Assembly (NCBI GenBank): GCA_030267565.1
Contig: BRXU01000058.1
Coordinates: 1 to 64,000, forward strand
DNA length: 64,000 nucleotides
Source of the DNA: Pleodorina starrii
Lineage: Eukaryota > Chlorophyta > Chlorophyceae > Chlamydomonadales > Volvocaceae
Direction of reading: 5' to 3'
Position numbers and translations under genes: made by a program. Of the stretch, positions 26,986 to 36,190 are shown in pieces. The notes under the pieces were generated by a model. That model did no database searches. It was not told the origin of the DNA and was given only the letters and a program-made list of their open reading frames with translations. Within the stretch, counting starts at the first letter, position 1. Every line of letters begins with the position of its first letter.

Positions 26986-27462
26986 ATGATCCGCACCATT
27001 GCCTTCGCAACCTTTGCTGCGTTTCCGGTGACCCTTACATATGCACAAGAGGCTGCGCCCTATCTCGATGATCGATCAACGGCGGAAAGGGTAGTGGCAT
27101 CGCTTTATAATGCTGTGAATAGGCAGGAATACCTTCGCGCACACAGCTATTTTGCCCCCAGAACTGCCCCCGACCTCTCTGCCTTCCGTGAGGGTTACGC
27201 CACCACCCAGAGCGTCCGTCTGCGCCACGGAGAGGTCATCGCCGAGGGGGCCGCTGGCACGCTGCTTTTCGCCGTTCCTGTTGCGATCGAGGCGGTGACC
27301 ACCGAAGGGTCCGCCGTGTACACTGGCTGCTATCGCCTTAGCCAGGTTCAACCCGCAGCCCAGGAACTTCCGCCGTTTCGGCCGATCGGTATCGATAGTG
27401 GAGAGCTGTCGGAATCAGACACTCCGTTCGACACCGCCATGGGCACATGCGATCTACAGTGA
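26986..27462 (+). CDS. Exported hypothetical protein
   Basis: 158 residues with a Sec signal peptide (MIRTIAFATFAAFPVTLTYA, cleavage before QE). The mature protein begins with a helical segment (DDRSTAERVVASLYNAVNRQEYLRAHSYFA) reminiscent of NTF2-like or DUF4878-type periplasmic folds, followed by strands and two cysteines (YTGCYRL and GTCDLQ) that could pair. No function assigned. The upstream 111 bases are AT-rich. Confidence 0.6.
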   Translation: MIRTIAFATFAAFPVTLTYAQEAAPYLDDRSTAERVVASLYNAVNRQEYLRAHSYFAPRTAPDLSAFREGYATTQSVRLRHGEVIAEGAAGTLLFAVPVAIEAVTTEGSAVYTGCYRLSQVQPAAQELPPFRPIGIDSGELSESDTPFDTAMGTCDLQ

Positions 27463-27760
27463 CCTATCGGGCATGTACGACCTTATGCGCCGAGCACCGG
27501 TCGCAGCGGAGTGTTTCTCCAGCAATCCATTTACTCTGCACCTGCCGGATTAGCCTAGACATTTGCATCTTCTTAAAGCGTTCTGCCGGTGCCAGAATTG
27601 CGGAGCAGGCCATCACAACGGCCACGCCAATTACGGCTACATGATCCCGGGGGTCTTCCGCACCGGCAGCGGATCTGGTGAATGCGTCTTCTCGAATTGA
27701 TCGGTTCTTTCGTCATGGCTACGCTATGACCGTAGGGCCTTATCAGTGAGGAGTGGACGG
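27463..27760. other. Intergenic region
   Basis: No convincing gene. A 65-codon frame overlapping the end of the previous gene has cysteine-rich, unstructured-looking translation and no ribosome binding site. The last bases carry GAGGAG for the next gene. Confidence 0.5.
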
Positions 27761-28438
27761 TTGGATTTCATGAACCTGCTGAGATCGGCCGAGCAGCTGC
27801 TCTATGAGGTCGTGTCGTGGCTGGTCTTCTATCCGCTGACCCTGTGGCGATGCCTGAAGCATCCCTTGGCCATGATCGGCTATGCCGAAAGCACGCTGAG
27901 AAAGCCGCCAGAGGCGCAGTTCCAGGATGCCCTCAGCCCCCCGATCTTTCTGTTCCTGACCCTGGTTCTGGTGCATCTGATCCAGGCGGGGGTGTTTCAC
28001 CAAAGCGTCGTCCTGAGCGGCGTCCTGGGCGACACGCGCAACCTTCTGGTCTTTCGCGCGGTGTCGTTCAGCCTGTTCCCCATGCTTTTGGGTTTGCAAC
28101 ACGTGCGGCTGGCGGGGCAGCGCCTGTCGCGGGAGACGCTGCGCCCGATGTTTTATGCGCAATGCTATGTGACCGTACCCGCTGTGCTGGCGCTGGACGT
28201 GGCGTTGATGCTGGGACACTCGCCCGCAAGGTGGTCCTATGCGGCGGCATGGACGGTCTTTGCGGTCGGGCTGCTGTGGTATGCGGGTGCGCTGATGCGG
28301 GGGTTCATGGATCACCGTGGCATCTCGCGGGGGCGCGCGCTGCGGCAGACCGCGCTGGCACTGGTCCTTGGGTCGACCAGCTTCGTGATCGCCATGCTGT
28401 TGTCGTTGCTGTCGGGACCGCTGCCCGCGGACCTGTGA
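27761..28438 (+). CDS. Polytopic membrane protein of unknown function
   Basis: About 225 residues with five or so hydrophobic segments: IFLFLTLVLVHLIQAGVF, LLVFRAVSFSLFPMLLGL, YVTVPAVLALDVALML, AAWTVFAVGLLWYAGALM and QTALALVLGSTSFVIAMLLSLLSG. A TTG start at 27761 sits eight bases after GAGGAG; ATG 27770 (MNLLRSAEQ) and GTG 27746 are in-frame alternatives. The layout recalls Yip1-like membrane proteins, but no family could be fixed. It converges on the TraB/GumN-like gene. Confidence 0.65.
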   Translation: MDFMNLLRSAEQLLYEVVSWLVFYPLTLWRCLKHPLAMIGYAESTLRKPPEAQFQDALSPPIFLFLTLVLVHLIQAGVFHQSVVLSGVLGDTRNLLVFRAVSFSLFPMLLGLQHVRLAGQRLSRETLRPMFYAQCYVTVPAVLALDVALMLGHSPARWSYAAAWTVFAVGLLWYAGALMRGFMDHRGISRGRALRQTALALVLGSTSFVIAMLLSLLSGPLPADL

Positions 28439-28448
28439 TGTCCGGTGG

Positions 28449-29507
28449 TCAGCGATCCGCCCCGGCCGGCAGATGCCCGACAGCATCGTCGGGCGGCAGG
28501 ATGGCCGTCGACCAGGTGGTCGACAGGATCTGCCAGGACGGGTTCCGTTTGCGCATCTCCTCCAGCAGGCCAGGGAAATGCCCGCTGCCATAGGTGATGT
28601 AGATGTCCTGACCCGCATCGGCCGCGATCCGGTCGGCCAGTTTGCGATTGCGGAAATCGAGGACGACAAGGTTCATGTCGTTCTGGCTCTCCGCCCGCCC
28701 CAGAAGCATGGTGAACGCCCCCCGGCAGGCCGTCGCCAGAAAGTCGCGTTGCCGATCCCCCAGGCCCGACACGATGTCCAGCAGGCGGGATATCGACAGG
28801 CCGCCAGCATTCGCGCCATCAGCGGCCATGGCCATGGCCTGGGCCAATTCGGGCCGGGCGGCGACCAGCCGCTGCCATTCGTCATACATCTCGGTGACGG
28901 ATACGTCCGCGGCGATGATATGGGCGGGATCGATGGCGGCCTGGCGCTGCACGAAGCCCAGGAAGTCGCCTTGGAACTGCATCCCGCAGGCTTGGGCGAC
29001 GCGGGCATATTGGGCGTTCAGATCTCCGTCGGCATCGACGGCAGCGTTCAACCAGGCCGTCGCCTCGGGCGTGCCTGGCAGCGTCCCCTCGAAATACAGG
29101 ACATAGCCCGCGTCCCGCGCCCGGATCATGTCATAGACGACCGAGCGATAGAACTGTTCCGACCCGACATGCACCATCCCCTGGAACACCACCTGCCGGG
29201 TGCCGTCGCCAAGCGTCACGCGCGGCACGGCCAGCGGATGCAGCGCCGGTTGCAGCACCAGCCAGTAGAGGGGCGCAGCGACCAAGGTGCAGGCCAGTGC
29301 GCCGCCGACCAGCGCCGAGCGCCTCCACCTGTGCCGATACGACCGGATGGCCCATTCGACCACCAGCCCCAGCCCCGCGCCAAGGGCAGCGACCGCGACC
29401 AGAACCAGCGGCGAAGCGGCCCACAGGATCGGCGCCGACAGCAGGAACAGGACCCCCAGCACGGCCCACAGCAGGGTCTGGATGCGGATGGCGGTCACGG
29501 ATGGCAT
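28449..29507 (-). CDS. TraB/GumN-like membrane protein
   Basis: 352 residues. Two or three membrane segments lie at the N-terminus (TLLWAVLGVLFLLSAPILWAAS; LVLVAVAALGAGLGLVVEWA; ALVGGALACTLVAAPLYWLVL), followed by a domain with VFQGMVHVGSEQFYRSV, VLYFEGT and, near the end, DIYITYGSGHFPGLLEEM. The paired histidine motifs (MVHVG and GSGHFPG) and glutamate resemble the TraB/GumN (EreA/ChaN-like) fold, which is thought to be a metal-dependent protease-like domain. GAGAGGA precedes ATG 29507. It lies 16 bases after the CPBP gene on the same strand. Confidence 0.6.
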   Translation of the reverse strand: MPSVTAIRIQTLLWAVLGVLFLLSAPILWAASPLVLVAVAALGAGLGLVVEWAIRSYRHRWRRSALVGGALACTLVAAPLYWLVLQPALHPLAVPRVTLGDGTRQVVFQGMVHVGSEQFYRSVVYDMIRARDAGYVLYFEGTLPGTPEATAWLNAAVDADGDLNAQYARVAQACGMQFQGDFLGFVQRQAAIDPAHIIAADVSVTEMYDEWQRLVAARPELAQAMAMAADGANAGGLSISRLLDIVSGLGDRQRDFLATACRGAFTMLLGRAESQNDMNLVVLDFRNRKLADRIAADAGQDIYITYGSGHFPGLLEEMRKRNPSWQILSTTWSTAILPPDDAVGHLPAGADR

Positions 29508-29523
29508 GGCAAATCCTCTCCTG

Positions 29524-30261
29524 TCAGACAGGCTCTGTCCCGATGGGCAGATGCGCGAATGCAAAGGTCGCCAGAAACCCGGACCAGTCGTTCAGGATAT
29601 GCGCCCCGGTAGACACCCAAAGGTTTCGCGTGACGACATAAGCCAGCGTCAGCACCACCCGCGCGGACCCGATGCCGATCAGCGCCTGCGCCCAGTTCCA
29701 GTCATAGGTCGGAAGATGCGCGGCACCAAAGATCAGGGCGGACACGGCAACGCCACAGATCACGCCCATGCGTCGCGACAGCCCCCGCTTGGTGACGCAG
29801 AACCACAGCGTGGCAAGGAACGGCAGGATGCCGAACACCTCTTCTCCGATCAGCTGCGGGATCGTCGGGAGCAGCAGTTGTGCCAGCTGTCCTGCCGACA
29901 GATCCTGCATCCGGTCCGTGACGGGATTCTGGCTCAGCGGCGCGACCTGCGACAGCAGCAGCGCCACGGCAAGAGAGACGACCAGCGTCAGGACCCCGAA
30001 CAGGACCATCTGCCCTATTTGTCGCAAGCCGACGCCGCCGAACATCGCCGTCCAGTGACTCCCGGCAAGCACCCGCAATGTCAGCAGGGGGATGCCCAGA
30101 AACAGCAATGGCGGGACCAGGCTGGCTGGAAAGGCCATCTGTGGCGAAACCGACAGCACCTCAAGCGCCAGTGCCAGCGATGCCAGCAGGATCAGCCAAT
30201 CACGCCCTGCCAGAGGCACCGGTTGATCGGCATAGAAGGGATAGTCCGGTCTGTCCGCCAT
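29524..30261 (-). CDS. CPBP-family intramembrane metalloprotease
   Basis: 245 residues with about seven membrane segments. The CPBP (Abi) motifs are present: IGEEVFGILPF (double glutamate), ALIFGAAHLPTY (histidine) and GAHILNDWSG (histidine with asparagine), although the arginine usual in EExxxR is absent. Family members cleave membrane proteins or modify prenylated substrates; the substrate here is unknown. ATG 30261 gives the MADRPDYPFY start. It is immediately upstream of the TraB/GumN-like gene. Confidence 0.75.
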   Translation of the reverse strand: MADRPDYPFYADQPVPLAGRDWLILLASLALALEVLSVSPQMAFPASLVPPLLFLGIPLLTLRVLAGSHWTAMFGGVGLRQIGQMVLFGVLTLVVSLAVALLLSQVAPLSQNPVTDRMQDLSAGQLAQLLLPTIPQLIGEEVFGILPFLATLWFCVTKRGLSRRMGVICGVAVSALIFGAAHLPTYDWNWAQALIGIGSARVVLTLAYVVTRNLWVSTGAHILNDWSGFLATFAFAHLPIGTEPV

Positions 30262-30313
30262 GCGGGATCCGCCTGTGATCGCGGGGGCGGCTGATGCCAC
30301 CCCCTGTTGTCCA

Positions 30314-30607
30314 TCAGCCGTACGGGAAAAGCTCTGTCACCTTGTGCGCATTGTCCGTCCGGCAGATGGTCATGTTCTGGCCGTTATGCGTGACGAACAT
30401 CTGGATTCCCGAGCCGTCCCGGAGGGGCGCGGCGCTGACAACCTCGATGAAGGTCGGTGTGGTCGATTCCCGGAACGCCATCGCCTGCTTGCAGGCCGCG
30501 ACATCTTCGGGGAAATCGGTCCGGCCGGTTCCGGTGACGCCGCCGATGCCCGTGTCATCACAGGCAACGAGGGTGAGGGTGGCCAGCAGCAATACAGCGT
30601 GTTTCAT
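30314..30607 (-). CDS. Small lipoprotein
   Basis: 97 residues starting MKHAVLLLATLTLVAC, a lipoprotein signal with lipobox LVAC. The mature part contains DVAACKQAMAFRES and TICRTDNAHKV, with two cysteines that may pair. ATG 30607 has GGAGAT upstream. It lies 22 bases after the PliG-like gene on the same strand and may be co-transcribed. No family recognised. Confidence 0.65.
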   Translation of the reverse strand: MKHAVLLLATLTLVACDDTGIGGVTGTGRTDFPEDVAACKQAMAFRESTTPTFIEVVSAAPLRDGSGIQMFVTHNGQNMTICRTDNAHKVTELFPYG

Positions 30608-30629
30608 CGTTATCTCCGTTCTGTGGGGG

Positions 30630-31028
30630 TTATTCGACATAGACGGTCATCGTGTAGGGCGCGGTTTCGTTCCGCCGGGCGGCGTTACGCATCAGATAGA
30701 CGTCGATCAGATATGTGCCGCTGGACGGGATGGTGATCGACGTGCCGTTCCCACTGATCGAGCTGTTGTACAGCGCCTCACTGGCACCGGGGGCGGTGAC
30801 GTTGAAATACAGGCTGGAATTGCCGCTATCCAGCTGCAGGTCCAGCCGCTGTCCGGCAGACACGCCCATGGAATACTGGACGCTGTCATAGCCGCGCACC
30901 TGGCCCGTCAGGGTCGCGCCGGAGGTGCCGCGGGCAAAGCGGACCGTTTCCTGGCGGACCGTGTCCGCGAATGACGCGGTGCCACCAAGCGTCAGCAATG
31001 CGGCCACCAGGGCGATATATCGTTTCAT
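30630..31028 (-). CDS. PliG-like periplasmic inhibitor of g-type lysozyme
   Basis: 132 residues with a signal peptide (MKRYIALVAALLTLGGTASFA). The mature beta-rich protein has VRFARGTSGATLTGQVRGYD near the start and YLIDVYLMRNAARRN near the end, the pattern of PliG proteins, which sit in the periplasm and block goose-type lysozyme, protecting peptidoglycan from hosts or predators. The match is by motif and length only; a generic pre-peptidase C-terminal-like domain is the alternative. AGAGGAAG precedes the ATG. Confidence 0.6.
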   Translation of the reverse strand: MKRYIALVAALLTLGGTASFADTVRQETVRFARGTSGATLTGQVRGYDSVQYSMGVSAGQRLDLQLDSGNSSLYFNVTAPGASEALYNSSISGNGTSITIPSSGTYLIDVYLMRNAARRNETAPYTMTVYVE

Positions 31029-31180
31029 GAGGTTCTTCCTCTGCTGTTGACGTGAGCAAACTTCGCAACCTGCCATGCCGCGGAATGCCGCGCTGCAGAT
31101 CGTCGTTTGAAACTGTTCGGTTTGGATATAGCCTGCTCCAAAGGGGTCGGGCCGGGCGGTGGAACGTGGCGGAAACGGCG

Positions 31181-32122
31181 ATGCAAAGGTTTGTGCTGCG
31201 CGGTCCTCAAGAGGCGATCGAGCCCCGATTGTTCGACCGCACCGAGAGCTTTCGATTCCTCGACAAGGCCGGCTGCCTGGACATCGCCAGCCTTCGGTTG
31301 CCCGACAGCCCGTTGGGCCTGGCAAGAGTGCGTTCGACCGGGCACGAGATCCTGCTGGAGGAGCCGGACCGTATCTCGGTCATCCTGCCCTGGTCGGGGA
31401 CGGTGACCAGCGAGGTGGATGGCGACGTCTTCCGAACCGGCGCGCATGGCGTCTTGGTCTTTGATCCCAACAGGCGCCGCACGACGGTCCAGCGGGCATC
31501 GCCAGCCGCGCCCTATATCGCCGACCTGCTGACCCTTCCCAAAGCTGATCTTCAGGAGGTATGCCGCCGGAACGATCTGCCCCTGATGCTTAACCACCAC
31601 CTGCTGGTGCCCGACGTTCCGGCCGTCGGGCATTTGCGCCGGTTGATCAGCGCGACGCTGACCCAGTTCGAGCATGATCCCGAACCGCACGCCGCAGGCC
31701 GCACGCTGAGCCATGTCACTGCAGACCTCGTGAATGCCCTGACCGAGATCGCCGTGGCGCTGGCGTCGCCAACGGGCAGTTCTGCATCCGCCGGTCAGCG
31801 CAGGGTCAGGCTGGCCTTGGAGATCATGAAGGCCCTTCATGCCGAGCCTGTCAGCATCAGCGCCATCTGTGATCGGCTCGATTGCAGCGCACGGTCCCTG
31901 CAACTGGCATTTCTGGAATACGGGCTGCCGTCGCCGCACGATGTTCTGACCCACATCAGGCTCGATCGGGCGCGCAGCTATCTTCTGGAGGGCACCATGA
32001 ACGTGACCCAGGCCGCAACCGAAGCGGGCTTTGTCCATATGAGCCGGTTTTCCGGATTGTATATGCGCGCGTTCGGCGAATACCCCGTACGGACTTTGGG
32101 AAGCCGTCGGTCTGGATATTAG
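31181..32122 (+). CDS. AraC-family transcriptional regulator
   Basis: 313 residues: an N-terminal AraC_binding_2-type domain (GHEILLEEPDRISVILPWSGTV) and a C-terminal AraC domain with both helix-turn-helices (ISAICDRLDCSARSLQLAFLEYG; NVTQAATEAGFVHMSRFSGLYMRAFGEYP). The frame is open further upstream to 31052; ATG 31181 starts the conserved part. It is divergent from the PliG-like gene and precedes the iron-siderophore cluster, so it may control either. The effector is unknown. Confidence 0.8.
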   Translation: MQRFVLRGPQEAIEPRLFDRTESFRFLDKAGCLDIASLRLPDSPLGLARVRSTGHEILLEEPDRISVILPWSGTVTSEVDGDVFRTGAHGVLVFDPNRRRTTVQRASPAAPYIADLLTLPKADLQEVCRRNDLPLMLNHHLLVPDVPAVGHLRRLISATLTQFEHDPEPHAAGRTLSHVTADLVNALTEIAVALASPTGSSASAGQRRVRLALEIMKALHAEPVSISAICDRLDCSARSLQLAFLEYGLPSPHDVLTHIRLDRARSYLLEGTMNVTQAATEAGFVHMSRFSGLYMRAFGEYPVRTLGSRRSGY

Positions 32123-32212
32123 ACCATCATGGATAGACCGACCGATCTGCACGGCAAACTCCGGTGGCAATGGCAGGATGTTAGGGTCACTAACCCCCCT
32201 GTCTATCCACAT

Positions 32213-32225
32213 CGCGAATATCGCG
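32213..32225. promoter_or_regulatory. CGCGA-ATA-TCGCG dyad upstream of the iron-uptake operon
   Basis: A perfect five-base inverted repeat with a three-base centre, 109 bases before the siderophore-binding protein gene and followed by AT-rich CTTATTATG. It could be an operator for the upstream AraC regulator or an iron regulator. It does not match the iron-control or RirA boxes I know. Confidence 0.3.
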
Positions 32226-32333
32226 CTTATTATGTTCGATTGATTTGAGTTTGACCCCGGTGCAGCGCCACCCGCTTGACAAGCCGCCACCGGCGTGGAA
32301 TGCCGACAAAAACCATAAGGAAATGGCAAGCCT

Positions 32334-33326
32334 ATGTTTCAGGCCGTGTTCCCCGGATGCTGTCGTGCCCTGCTGATCGTGCTGCTGCCCCTCGGCGCGA
32401 CTGCAGCGGTCGCACAGGATTTCCCCATCACCATCGACCACGCTTTCGGCCAGACGGTGATCGCACAACGCCCGGAACGCGTGGCCACCGTGGCCTGGGC
32501 CAATCATGAGGTGCCGCTGGCCCTGGGCGTTGTGCCCGTGGGTTTCGCCGCTGCGGGCTTTGGCGACGAGGATGGCGACGGCCTGCTGCCATGGGTCGCC
32601 GCCCGGCTTGACGACTTGGGCGCAGACACGCCCCCCCTGTTCGACGAAGGTGACGGTATCGACTTCGAGGCGGTCGCGGCCACGCAGCCCGACGTGATCC
32701 TGGCGGCCTATTCGGGGCTCAGCCGGTCCGATTACGACACGCTCAGCATGATCGCGCCGGTGGTGGCCTATCCGGCGTCGCCATGGTCGACCGACTGGCG
32801 CCAGATGATCCGCCTGAACGCCCAAGGCATGGGTATGGCCGCGCAGGCAGAGACGCTGATCGCCGATCTGGAGGCGCGGATTGCCGCGACCGCCGCCGCG
32901 CATCCCGAATTGTCCGGCAAGACCGCCATGTTTATCACCCATCTGGACAGCACCGACCTTTCCGTTATCCGGTTCTATTCCGCCAATGACACGCGGGTGC
33001 AGTTCTTTCGCGACCTGGGCCTGGGCATGCCGCAAAGCGTGACCGATGCCACGCTGCCTGGCCAGTTTTCCGGAGAGGTCAGCGCCGAGCTGATCGACCA
33101 GTTCGATGATGTGGACATCTTCGTATCCTACGGCTCCCCCGAACTGCGTGACCGGCTGATAGCCGACCCGCTGGTCGCGCGGATGCCTGCGGTAGCGAAC
33201 GGTGCGCTGGTGATGCTGGACAATGACGCGGTGGGCACCGGGGCGAACCCCACGCCGCTGTCGATCCCTTGGGTGCTGGACGACTACGCAGACCGCTTGG
33301 CCAAGGCCGCACAAGCCGCTGAATGA
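32334..33326 (+). CDS. Iron-siderophore ABC transporter binding protein (FepB-like)
   Basis: 330 residues with an export signal ending ATAAVA before QD, then a type III periplasmic binding fold: QTVIAQRPERVATVAWANHEVPLALGVVPVGFAAA and PDVILAAYSGLSRSDYDTLSMIAPVVAYP. It delivers ferric siderophore to the two FecCD-type permeases encoded next, whose first gene overlaps its stop by four bases. The internal ...RALLIVLLPLG segment after two cysteines makes a lipoprotein unlikely. Siderophore unknown. Confidence 0.88.
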   Translation: MFQAVFPGCCRALLIVLLPLGATAAVAQDFPITIDHAFGQTVIAQRPERVATVAWANHEVPLALGVVPVGFAAAGFGDEDGDGLLPWVAARLDDLGADTPPLFDEGDGIDFEAVAATQPDVILAAYSGLSRSDYDTLSMIAPVVAYPASPWSTDWRQMIRLNAQGMGMAAQAETLIADLEARIAATAAAHPELSGKTAMFITHLDSTDLSVIRFYSANDTRVQFFRDLGLGMPQSVTDATLPGQFSGEVSAELIDQFDDVDIFVSYGSPELRDRLIADPLVARMPAVANGALVMLDNDAVGTGANPTPLSIPWVLDDYADRLAKAAQAAE

Positions 33327-34342
33327 CCGTCCCTGCTGCCCCCCTGACCCGCGCGACCGGGCGTGCCGGCATGCTGCTTCTGCTGGCCTGCGCGGTCGTA
33401 GCGCTATGCGCGCTGTCATTGGCCATCGGCACGCGCAGCGTAAGTTGGGTCGATATGGTCGCCGGATTGCGCGGTGCAACCGACAGCATCGGACAGGCGG
33501 CGGTCGCGGTGCGCATTCCGCGCACGCTGATGGCTGCCGCTGCCGGCGCGGCCCTGGGCCTGTCGGGTGCAATCATGCAGGGCGTCACGCGCAACCCGCT
33601 CGCCGATCCCGGCATTCTGGGCATCAACAACGGCGCGGCATTGGCGGTGGTCATCGGCATCGCCTGGTTCGGCATCGCGGCCGCCTCAACCTTTATCTGG
33701 GTGGCGATTCTTGGGGCGGGGCTGACGGCGGTCTTCGTCTATGGCGTAGGCTCGATTGGGCGGGGGGGCGCGACGCCGCTGAAGCTGGCGCTGGCGGGGG
33801 CGGCCACCTCGGTCGCGTTTTCGTCGCTGACGCTGGCGGTGGTGCTTCCGCGCGCGGACATCGCGGGGGGCGTGCGGTCCTGGCAGGTGGGCGGCGTCGG
33901 CGGCGCGACCTTTGACCGGATCGGGCTGGTGGCGCCGGTCATGGCCGCCGGGTTCGCGCTGGCCATGCTGTCGGCCCGCAAATTGAACCTGTTGGCCCTT
34001 GGCGACGACGTCGCCGCAGGGCTTGGCGAAAAGGTCGCGCTGGCGCGGGTCACCGCGGCGCTTGGGGCGATCCTGTTGTGCGGGGCAGCCACCGCGGTCT
34101 GCGGGCCCATCGGTTTCGTAGGCTTGGTTGTGCCGCATGTCTGCCGGCTGCTGCTGGGCGTCGATCACCGCTGGTTGTTGCCGGCATCGGCGCTTGGGGG
34201 CGCGGGGCTGCTGATCCTGTCGGACATCGCGGGCCGCCTGGTCGCCCGGCCAAGCGAGTTGGACGTGGGCATCGTCACCGCCCTTGTAGGCGCGCCCGTG
34301 TTCATCTGGATCGTGCGCCGACAACGGGTCCGAGACCTGTGA
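33323..34342 (+). CDS. Iron-siderophore ABC transporter permease (FepD-like)
   Basis: 339-residue FecCD-family inner-membrane permease with about ten segments and the family signatures RIPRTLMAAAAGAALGLSGAIMQGVTRNPLADPGILGINNGAA and GPIGFVGLVVPHVCRLLLGVDHR. Its ATG overlaps the binding-protein stop; its TGA overlaps the GTG of the second permease. The pair of different permeases suggests a heterodimeric channel as in FepDG. Confidence 0.92.
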   Translation: MTVPAAPLTRATGRAGMLLLLACAVVALCALSLAIGTRSVSWVDMVAGLRGATDSIGQAAVAVRIPRTLMAAAAGAALGLSGAIMQGVTRNPLADPGILGINNGAALAVVIGIAWFGIAAASTFIWVAILGAGLTAVFVYGVGSIGRGGATPLKLALAGAATSVAFSSLTLAVVLPRADIAGGVRSWQVGGVGGATFDRIGLVAPVMAAGFALAMLSARKLNLLALGDDVAAGLGEKVALARVTAALGAILLCGAATAVCGPIGFVGLVVPHVCRLLLGVDHRWLLPASALGGAGLLILSDIAGRLVARPSELDVGIVTALVGAPVFIWIVRRQRVRDL

Positions 34343-35367
34343 ACGGCGCCCTGACCCTCCTGACCGCCGGCCGCCGGCGGCGTACGAGCCGCTGGCGCGC
34401 GGTCGCCCTGACGCTGCTGGCCTTGGTCCTCGCGGGCTTTGCACTGACGCTGATGTCGGGACAAAGCCTGACCCCGCCGGGCCAGGTGCTGCGCATCCTG
34501 GCGGGGCAGGGCGGGCCTGACGCCTTTGCGGTGGGCCATCTGCGCCTGCCACGCGCGGTGATGTCGGTTCTGGCGGGGGCGTGTTTCGGTCTGGGCGGCG
34601 TTGCGTTCCAGGTGATGCTGCGCAACCCGCTGGCCAGCCCGGACATCATCGGCGTCAGCGCCGGGGCCAGCGCCGCGGCGGTGTTCGGCATCGTGTTCCT
34701 GTCGCTGGACGGTCCGGCACTATCTGCAGTGGCGATAGGTGCCGGGCTGGGGGTCGCGCTGCTGATCTATGGCCTGTCCTTTCGGGGTGGGGTCGCGGGA
34801 TCGCGGCTGATCCTGGTCGGCATCGGCGTATCGGCGATGATCAATAGCTTTATCGCCTATGCGCTGGCCCGCGCCCCGGCCTGGGACCTGCAGGAGGCGA
34901 TGCGCTGGCTGTCGGGCAGTGTGAACGGCGCGCGGCTGGATCAGGCCTGGCCGCTGCTGGGCGCACTGGCGCTGTTCGGCGGTCTGCTGATCAGCCGCAG
35001 CCGCGACCTTGAGGCACTGCGCATGGGCGACGACATGGCCGCCGCCCTCGGTGTGCGTGTGGGGGCCACCCGGCTGGCGGTGATCCTGGGCGCGGTCGGC
35101 ATGATCGCGGTCGCCACAGCCACGACCGGGCCCATCGCCTTCGTTGCGTTTCTGTCCGGACCCATCGCCGTGCGGATCGTAGGGCCGAACGGATCGTTGC
35201 TGATCCCCGCGGCCCTGGTGGGCGCGGTGCTGGTTCTGGCAGGCGATTTCGCGGGACAGTTCCTGTTGCCGGGCCGCTATCCCGTCGGCGTCGTGACAGG
35301 TGCCCTGGGCGCTCCCTTCCTGATCTATCTCATCATCCGCGCGAACCGTACCGGAGGCACGCTGTGA
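34339..35367 (+). CDS. Iron-siderophore ABC transporter permease (FepG-like)
   Basis: 342 residues of the FecCD family: RLPRAVMSVLAGACFGLGGVAFQVMLRNPLASPDIIGVSAGA and GPIAFVAFLSGPIAVRIVG. GTG 34339 overlaps the previous stop as GTGA and starts a basic N-terminus (TAGRRRRTSRWRAVAL); the frame is open far upstream inside the previous gene but is not homologous there. The ATPase gene start overlaps its stop in the same way. Confidence 0.9.
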   Translation: MNGALTLLTAGRRRRTSRWRAVALTLLALVLAGFALTLMSGQSLTPPGQVLRILAGQGGPDAFAVGHLRLPRAVMSVLAGACFGLGGVAFQVMLRNPLASPDIIGVSAGASAAAVFGIVFLSLDGPALSAVAIGAGLGVALLIYGLSFRGGVAGSRLILVGIGVSAMINSFIAYALARAPAWDLQEAMRWLSGSVNGARLDQAWPLLGALALFGGLLISRSRDLEALRMGDDMAAALGVRVGATRLAVILGAVGMIAVATATTGPIAFVAFLSGPIAVRIVGPNGSLLIPAALVGAVLVLAGDFAGQFLLPGRYPVGVVTGALGAPFLIYLIIRANRTGGTL

Positions 35368-36173
35368 CCGTCGACCATAATTTAAGGGTCTGCGACCTGT
35401 CGGCAGGGTATGGCGACCGTGCTATCCTGCAGGGGCTGGACCTGGATCTGATGCCGGGACGTATCACGGCCATTGTGGGGGCGAATGCCTGCGGAAAGTC
35501 GACCCTGCTAAGGGTGATGTCGCGCCTGCTGCGGCCGGGGCGGGGGCAGGTCACGCTGGATGGCACCGCCATTCACCGCATGCCCACGCGCGCCCTGGCT
35601 CGGACCCTGGGCCTGCTGCCGCAATCGCCGATCGCGCCGGAGGGGATCACCGTGGCCGACTTGGTCAGCCGGGGACGCCACCCGCATCACGGCCTGATAT
35701 CACGGTGGGGGCCGCACGACGATCAGGCGGTCGCCGACGCACTGCAGGCCACGCGCACGACCGATCTGGCCGACCGCGCCGTGGACGAACTGTCGGGCGG
35801 TCAGCGCCAACGCGTCTGGATCGCCATGGCGCTGGCGCAGCAGACCGACCTGCTGCTGCTGGACGAGCCGACGACCTTCCTGGACATCGCCCACCAGATA
35901 GAGCTGCTGGATCTGTTATGCGACCTGAACGCCCGTCGCGGCATCACCATAGTAATGGTGCTACACGATTTGAACCTGGCAGCGCGCTATGCCGACCGGC
36001 TGGTTGCCATGGCAGCGGGGCGCGTGCATGGGCAGGGGGCGCCCGAAGACGTGCTGACCCAGGATACGATCCAACAGGTCTTCGGCTTGACCAGCCGGAT
36101 CATCACTGACCCTGTTTCGGGACGTCCGATGATGCTGCCAGTGGGCCGCCACCGTGCTACTGCAAATAACTGA
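35364..36173 (+). CDS. Iron-siderophore ABC transporter ATPase (FepC-like)
   Basis: 269 residues powering the importer. Walker A is GANACGKST (an A replaces the second usual G region, otherwise normal), the signature LSGGQRQR, Walker B LLLLDEPTTFLD and H-loop VLHDLN are intact. GTG 35364 overlaps the permease stop. A ten-base hairpin and then the TonB-dependent receptor follow. Confidence 0.92.
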   Translation: MTVDHNLRVCDLSAGYGDRAILQGLDLDLMPGRITAIVGANACGKSTLLRVMSRLLRPGRGQVTLDGTAIHRMPTRALARTLGLLPQSPIAPEGITVADLVSRGRHPHHGLISRWGPHDDQAVADALQATRTTDLADRAVDELSGGQRQRVWIAMALAQQTDLLLLDEPTTFLDIAHQIELLDLLCDLNARRGITIVMVLHDLNLAARYADRLVAMAAGRVHGQGAPEDVLTQDTIQQVFGLTSRIITDPVSGRPMMLPVGRHRATANN

Positions 36174-36190
36174 CTGAAAGTGTCACCTTT

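Noticed and set aside
27447..27644. 65-codon frame after the exported protein
   Set aside because: Overlaps the previous gene, has no ribosome binding site, and its translation shows no recognisable pattern.
28473..29612. 379-codon plus-strand frame
   Set aside because: Antisense to the TraB/GumN-like gene, low-complexity R/Q/H/P-rich translation and no ribosome binding site.
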